Shown: in pieces, positions 58,742 through 64,000 of the stretch
Position numbering within the stretch: the stretch's first letter is position 1
Layout of the letters: the number at the start of each line of letters is the position of its first letter
Assembly: GCF_039537265.1 (NCBI RefSeq)
Contig: NZ_BAABAE010000004.1
Location: 1-64,000 of the forward strand
DNA: 64,000 nt
DNA from: Terrimesophilobacter bigeumensis
Lineage (GTDB): Bacteria > Actinomycetota > Actinomycetes > Actinomycetales > Microbacteriaceae
Direction: 5' to 3'
The notes under the pieces: generated by a model
What the model was told of the DNA's origin: nothing
Database searches by the model: none
What the model saw: only the letters and a program-made list of their open reading frames with translations
Translations under genes and position numbers: made by a program

Positions 58742-59670
58742 CCAACGTCCCTTCCTCGAACCTTCGGGGGGCGATCGACCTCTCGCCGCTCATCAGGAAG
58801 GCGCCTCCGCAGGGCCAGGGCGACCAGCCGACGGGCGGGACGACGGTTCCTTCGCTCGTGATCGAGGCGAATGACGCCAACTTCGGGCAGTTGCTCGAAC
58901 TCTCCAGCACCGTACCGGTGATCGTCGAACTGCACGCCGGGAGCGCATCGGCGTCCCTCGAGCGCGTCATCCGGGGCTATGCGGGGCGACTCCTGCTCGC
59001 ACGCGTCGACGCGACCGCGAATCCGCAGCTCACCCAGGCCTTCCAGGTGGTCGCGGCGCCGACGGTCGCTGCTGTCATCGGCGGTCGTCCGCTGGCGCTC
59101 TACGAGGGGGAGCTCCCTGAAGCCGAGGCCGGGTCGGTGTTCGACCAGGTGCTCGCCGCCGCGGCGCAGAACGGGGTCACCGGCGTGGCGAAGGCCGCCG
59201 ATGCCGACTCGGACGCGACTTCGAGTCCCGAGGGTGCCGAACCGGTCGAGGAGCCGCTTCCTCCACACCACCAGGAGGCATTCGATGCGATCGACCGCGG
59301 CGACTACGCGACAGCGATCAAGGAGTACCGCACCGCGATTGCGCAGGATCCCCGCGACCACCTCGCGGTGGCCGGTCTCGCGCAGGTCTCGCTGCTCTCG
59401 CGCCTCGACGGCAGCAGTGCCGAGGACATCCGCTCGGCCGCGGCTGCGGCGCCGGACGATGCCAGGGCCCAGCTCGCGGTGGCCGACCTGGATGTCGCCG
59501 GCGGGCACCTCGATGACGCCTTCGATCGGCTGCTGATCCTCTTCCCCGCGCTGGATCCGGCAGGGAAGGATGCCGTGCGCACCAGGCTCGTCTCGTATTT
59601 CGAGATCGCGGGCGCCGAGGATCCCAGGGTTGTCGCCGCTCGTCGCCGGCTGACCGCGCTGCTCTACTGA
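58738..59670 (+). CDS. CnoX/YbbN-like thioredoxin-fold and TPR protein, no CxxC
   Basis: A 310-residue cytoplasmic protein. Residues 45-145 form a thioredoxin fold (VIEANDANFGQLLELSSTVPVIVELHA, VVAAPTVAAVIGGRPL), but the active-site CxxC is replaced by GSASAS, so it cannot act as a redox enzyme. The C-terminal part, from about residue 180, has TPR-like helices (HHQEAFDAIDRGDYATAIKEYR and LAVADLDVAGGHLDDAFDRLL). This layout is that of CnoX (YbbN), a holdase chaperone that cooperates with GroEL or DnaK. The ATG overlaps the preceding stop, so it is co-translated with the membrane protein. Confidence 0.85.
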   Translation: MTNVPSSNLRGAIDLSPLIRKAPPQGQGDQPTGGTTVPSLVIEANDANFGQLLELSSTVPVIVELHAGSASASLERVIRGYAGRLLLARVDATANPQLTQAFQVVAAPTVAAVIGGRPLALYEGELPEAEAGSVFDQVLAAAAQNGVTGVAKAADADSDATSSPEGAEPVEEPLPPHHQEAFDAIDRGDYATAIKEYRTAIAQDPRDHLAVAGLAQVSLLSRLDGSSAEDIRSAAAAAPDDARAQLAVADLDVAGGHLDDAFDRLLILFPALDPAGKDAVRTRLVSYFEIAGAEDPRVVAARRRLTALLY

Positions 59671-59770
59671 GGCTCGAGTCGCTGTCGCTCCCGTCATGAT
59701 CGTGGGCGTTGACCCCTGCGCTCGCCGATAACCTTCTTCGCTGGGACCCTGTTCCTTGCCGCCTTCGCCG

Positions 59771-61444
59771 TCATGCGTGTCGTCGCTCGCGTCCGCGGTC
59801 CGGGTCGTGTTCCCGGTGGTTCGCGGAATCGTGGCCACGAGTTCGTTGTCGTTGGAGGTCGCGCAGTGCGGCGCTTGTGGAAGTGAGGGGCCGCGGCGTC
59901 TGCTCGGGGTCGATATCGGGCGGTGGGATGAGCCAGTAGCTGTTGCTCCGTCGCTCGATCTCCCAGTGATTGTTGTGGAGGAGCAGATGGTGATGTCGGC
60001 AGAGGAGGACTCCGTCGGCAAGATCGGTGCGGCCGTGATCTCTGGCCCAGTGGTTGATGTGGTGGGCTTCGGTCCAGCTGGCAGGGCGGTCGCAGTTCGT
60101 CCAGAGACATCCGCCGTCCCTCGCGGCCAGTGCCGATTTCTGGCGGGCGGAGAACAGGCGTTGTTCGCGCCCGAGGTCGAGGACGTTGCCATCCTTCCCG
60201 AAAACGATCGGGACGGTTCCGGAGGTGCAGATGATCCGTTCGACGGTCTCGATCGAGACGGAGGTGTCGGTGCCCTCGATGCGGCCGTGCCCGGTGCGGG
60301 TCCGCAGGTTCTCTTCGGTGACCAGGACGCGGACGGCGGGGACGCGGGACCCGACGATGCGCGAGGCGTGCGGGCGGACACGGTGCAGGGTGGCATCGGT
60401 GGTGCCAGTGCCGGCAGTTTCCGTGTCGGCAGTGTCGGAACCGGCGGCCTCGGTCGATTCACCTCGACCCTTGCGCGCCTCGCGGTCCCCGTGGGCGTCG
60501 CCAGCGAGGTCGGAGTCGACGCCCTGACGCAGGAGGCCGATCATGGCATCGTGCAGGTACTGGTCGGTCGTGCGCGGGTCGGTCGCTATTTGTTCGGCCC
60601 ACGCATGGTCGGCGGGATCGATGAACCGCGGGCCGCCCCGACGCGGTGACGTGAGTTTGTCGTAAACGTCATCCAGCCAGGCCGAAGTTTCCAGATCGCC
60701 GTCGAGGATGAACCGGGAACACCCGTTGGGGCGACGCACCCTCCGAAACGAGCGCTGTTCGTAGATGACCCGTTCGCGGGTCGTAATGCCGGCCTCGTCC
60801 AGTTCATCCCGAAGCTGCCGGGCGCGCTGGAAGAGCAGGTCGGCATGGAGTCCACCGCGCCCGGAGGGGCTGTCTCCGGTAGCCTCCTTCACCAGAACCC
60901 GCACGGCGTCGGCGAGTTGTTCGATCGTGACACCACCGTCGGTGCCCGCGGGGGAGGGCTCGCCCAGTCCGTTACGGATAGCAGTCGCCGCCTCCACCGT
61001 GAGTACCCCAGCGGCCACCGCGCTACCGACACCGCCGAGCCAGGGTTCACGAACCGTGAATCCTTCCGGGATCTCGCCGGTCACCGGGTCGGCGGCCTCA
61101 AGGGACACGGCGTCGTGGACGAGTACCCCGGCCGTGACGAGAGTGGTGGCCTCGCGCCGGGTGGAACCGGTGGTGTGCTGGATGAGCTTCTCGGCGGTCT
61201 GGAACCCTTCCTTCTGCGCGAGCCCCGTGTAGCCGAGTTCGCGGCGGGAGCGGAAGGCGATCTCGCCGGCTACGAGGGAGGAGCGTGCATCCACGACTCG
61301 ACGCAATTCCGACAGATCTCGTTGGATGGCCAGCAGCCCGAGGTCATCGAGCGCCCGAACTGCAGTCACGGTATCCGGAATCTCCGCAGCAGCGATCTTC
61401 GCAGCGCTGAGGGCGGTGGCGAAGATAGTTTCGGAGGAGCGCAT
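59771..61444 (-). CDS. DUF222 / HNH endonuclease-like protein
   Basis: A 557-residue protein, complete, and paralogous to the gene at the left edge of the window. The DUF222 domain covers about residues 20-330 (SELRRVVDARSSLVAGEIAFRSRRELGY, VAAGVLTVEAATAIRNGLGEP). A Thr/Ala/Asp-rich variable linker (about 335-375) follows. The C-terminal HNH module has CLWTNCDRPASWTEAHHINHW and LCRHHHLLLHNNHWEIE, then an Arg-rich tail. The ATG at 61442-61444 is favoured by GAGAAT six bases upstream and by a 17-bp inverted repeat in the promoter. The frame is open further upstream without support. It is divergent from typA. Confidence 0.85.
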   Translation of the reverse strand: MRSSETIFATALSAAKIAAAEIPDTVTAVRALDDLGLLAIQRDLSELRRVVDARSSLVAGEIAFRSRRELGYTGLAQKEGFQTAEKLIQHTTGSTRREATTLVTAGVLVHDAVSLEAADPVTGEIPEGFTVREPWLGGVGSAVAAGVLTVEAATAIRNGLGEPSPAGTDGGVTIEQLADAVRVLVKEATGDSPSGRGGLHADLLFQRARQLRDELDEAGITTRERVIYEQRSFRRVRRPNGCSRFILDGDLETSAWLDDVYDKLTSPRRGGPRFIDPADHAWAEQIATDPRTTDQYLHDAMIGLLRQGVDSDLAGDAHGDREARKGRGESTEAAGSDTADTETAGTGTTDATLHRVRPHASRIVGSRVPAVRVLVTEENLRTRTGHGRIEGTDTSVSIETVERIICTSGTVPIVFGKDGNVLDLGREQRLFSARQKSALAARDGGCLWTNCDRPASWTEAHHINHWARDHGRTDLADGVLLCRHHHLLLHNNHWEIERRSNSYWLIPPPDIDPEQTPRPLTSTSAALRDLQRQRTRGHDSANHREHDPDRGRERRHA

Positions 61445-61459
61445 GTCTATATTCTCCCA

Positions 61460-61476
61460 TTCTCGAAGATCGAGAA
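61460..61476 (-). promoter_or_regulatory. 17-bp perfect inverted repeat in the DUF222 promoter
   Basis: TTCTCGA-aga-TCGAGAA lies 16-32 bases before the start codon, so it would cover the -17 to -33 region of a leaderless promoter. A repressor site is plausible. It does not fit the known actinobacterial LexA box. Confidence 0.5.
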
Positions 61477-61577
61477 CAAGGCATCCGCCCCAATCTTGGG
61501 ATAACTCGTGCGGAGCCCTCCTGTGGAGGAGTGGAGGGCGCACACGTGACGAGACCGACGACGCGACGACAAGACAA

Positions 61578-61597
61578 CAGTCAAGTAGTATTGACTG
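61578..61597 (+). promoter_or_regulatory. 20-bp inverted repeat over the probable typA -10
   Basis: CAGTCAA-gtagta-TTGACTG is a perfect inverted repeat with TAGTAT (61586-61591) as the likely -10 inside it. A protein bound here would block typA transcription. The typA ATG is 30 bases downstream. Confidence 0.5.
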
Positions 61598-61626
61598 CCC
61601 CCCAAAAGAACCAGGACAGCACACCC

Positions 61627-63537
<1,911 letters not shown>

Positions 63538-63631
63538 TCTGCGAGTTCACCGATTGCCGCCCTCACGGGCCACTCGTAGACTGGCCGGGTAGTCGACCCC
63601 CTGTCCGACAAACCCGGAGCCGATCATTCCC

Positions 63632-64000
63632 ATGCAACGCAAACGTCTCGCGGTCTCGACCGCCATCGCCCTGTCCCTCGTCCTCGCTCCGGCGCTCGCC
63701 GGTTGCAGCGCGATCGAGGGCATCATCGAGAACGCCACTGGAAGCCAGGTCGACCTGGGCGGCCAAAGCGTCCCGGCCGACTTCCCGAGCGAGGTTCCCC
63801 TCGCGACCGGGGAGGTGGTGTTCGGCCTGAGCGCCGACAAGGACGGCGAGAAGGTCTGGAACGTCACCATCAAGGTCTCCGCTGGCGCCTTCGAAGGGAT
63901 CTCCGATGAGCTGACGGGCGCCGGTTTCACGCTCGCGGAGGGGTCGAAGGAGGTCAATAACGGCAGTGGCGGCCTGTTCACCTCCGACAAGTACAGCGTG
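63632..64000 (+). CDS. putative lipoprotein, 3' end outside window
   Basis: The frame runs open from the ATG at 63632 to the window edge (123 codons). The N-terminal signal (KRLAVSTAIALSLVLAPA) ends in a lipobox LAGC with the modified Cys at residue 25. The mature part starts SAIEGIIENATGSQVDLGG and has a small alpha/beta-type pattern (VPLATGEVVFGLSADKDG, WNVTIKVSAGAFEGISDELTGAGFTL). I do not recognise the family. TAGACT near 63575 could be the -10, giving a leader of about 45 bases. Confidence 0.75.
   Translation, partial: MQRKRLAVSTAIALSLVLAPALAGCSAIEGIIENATGSQVDLGGQSVPADFPSEVPLATGEVVFGLSADKDGEKVWNVTIKVSAGAFEGISDELTGAGFTLAEGSKEVNNGSGGLFTSDKYSV

Noticed and set aside
61460..61476. LexA/SOS box
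   Set aside because: The arms TTCTCGA/TCGAGAA with a 3-bp spacer do not fit the TCGAAC-N4-GTTCGA pattern known in actinobacteria.

Overview
The window is a 64-kb piece of an actinobacterial chromosome, most likely from the family Microbacteriaceae. The evidence is high GC with frequent ggatgc/gcatcc codon pairs, and the actinobacterial gene orders yceD-rpmF-rnc-mutM-smc-ftsY-ffh, rpsP-khpA-rimM-trmD-rplS-lepB-rnhB-DUF2469-yraN-yifB-dprA and M23 peptidase-rpsB-tsf-pyrH-frr-cdsA. F420-type luciferase-like oxidoreductases, DivIVA-type polar proteins and many apparently leaderless genes agree with this. Almost everything is chromosomal housekeeping. I see no prophage, CRISPR array, transposase, tRNA or rRNA.

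Layout: (1) 3-1082, the 3' part of a DUF222/HNH endonuclease-like gene. (2) 1155-5859, a four-gene operon for catabolism of pyrimidine-type ureides (beta-ureidopropionase-like amidohydrolase, dihydropyrimidinase, luciferase-like oxidoreductase, class III aminotransferase). (3) 5927-22142, ribosome, DNA repair, chromosome segregation and SRP genes, interrupted by a surface beta-propeller protein, an acetyltransferase, transporters, a membrane protein and a gamma-carbonic anhydrase. (4) 22229-30989, a lipoprotein, an oxidoreductase and an exporter, then ribosomal protein, tRNA modification and secretion genes. (5) 31053-38978, an FAD oxidase with a cupin partner, yraN-yifB-dprA, a phosphodiesterase and xerC. 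(6) 39061-43707, a two-component system flanked by its probable targets, a DUF2871 membrane protein and an MMPL transporter. (7) 43650-50523, translation genes rpsB-tsf, pyrH, frr, cdsA and a DivIVA-repeat protein. (8) 50571-59670, envelope, transport and coiled-coil proteins. (9) 59771-64000, a second DUF222/HNH gene, typA and the start of a lipoprotein gene.

The most informative non-gene signals are these. An identical 24-bp site stands in the same orientation, 30 or 31 bp before the start codons of the DUF2871 and MMPL genes, on either side of a histidine kinase/LuxR-type regulator pair; it is probably the regulator's activation site. Three long inverted-repeat elements were found, one of them in frame inside smc. 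Two 21-bp coding minisatellites (rpsB tail and cupin N-terminus) both end in the same dispersed 27-bp sequence. Fourteen genes have a TANNNT -10 element 6 or 7 bases before the start codon, the signature of leaderless mRNAs. No clearly new defence or biosynthetic system is present. The best candidates for new biology are the two-component regulon, the repeat elements inside conserved genes, and the luciferase-like enzyme embedded in the pyrimidine catabolic operon.
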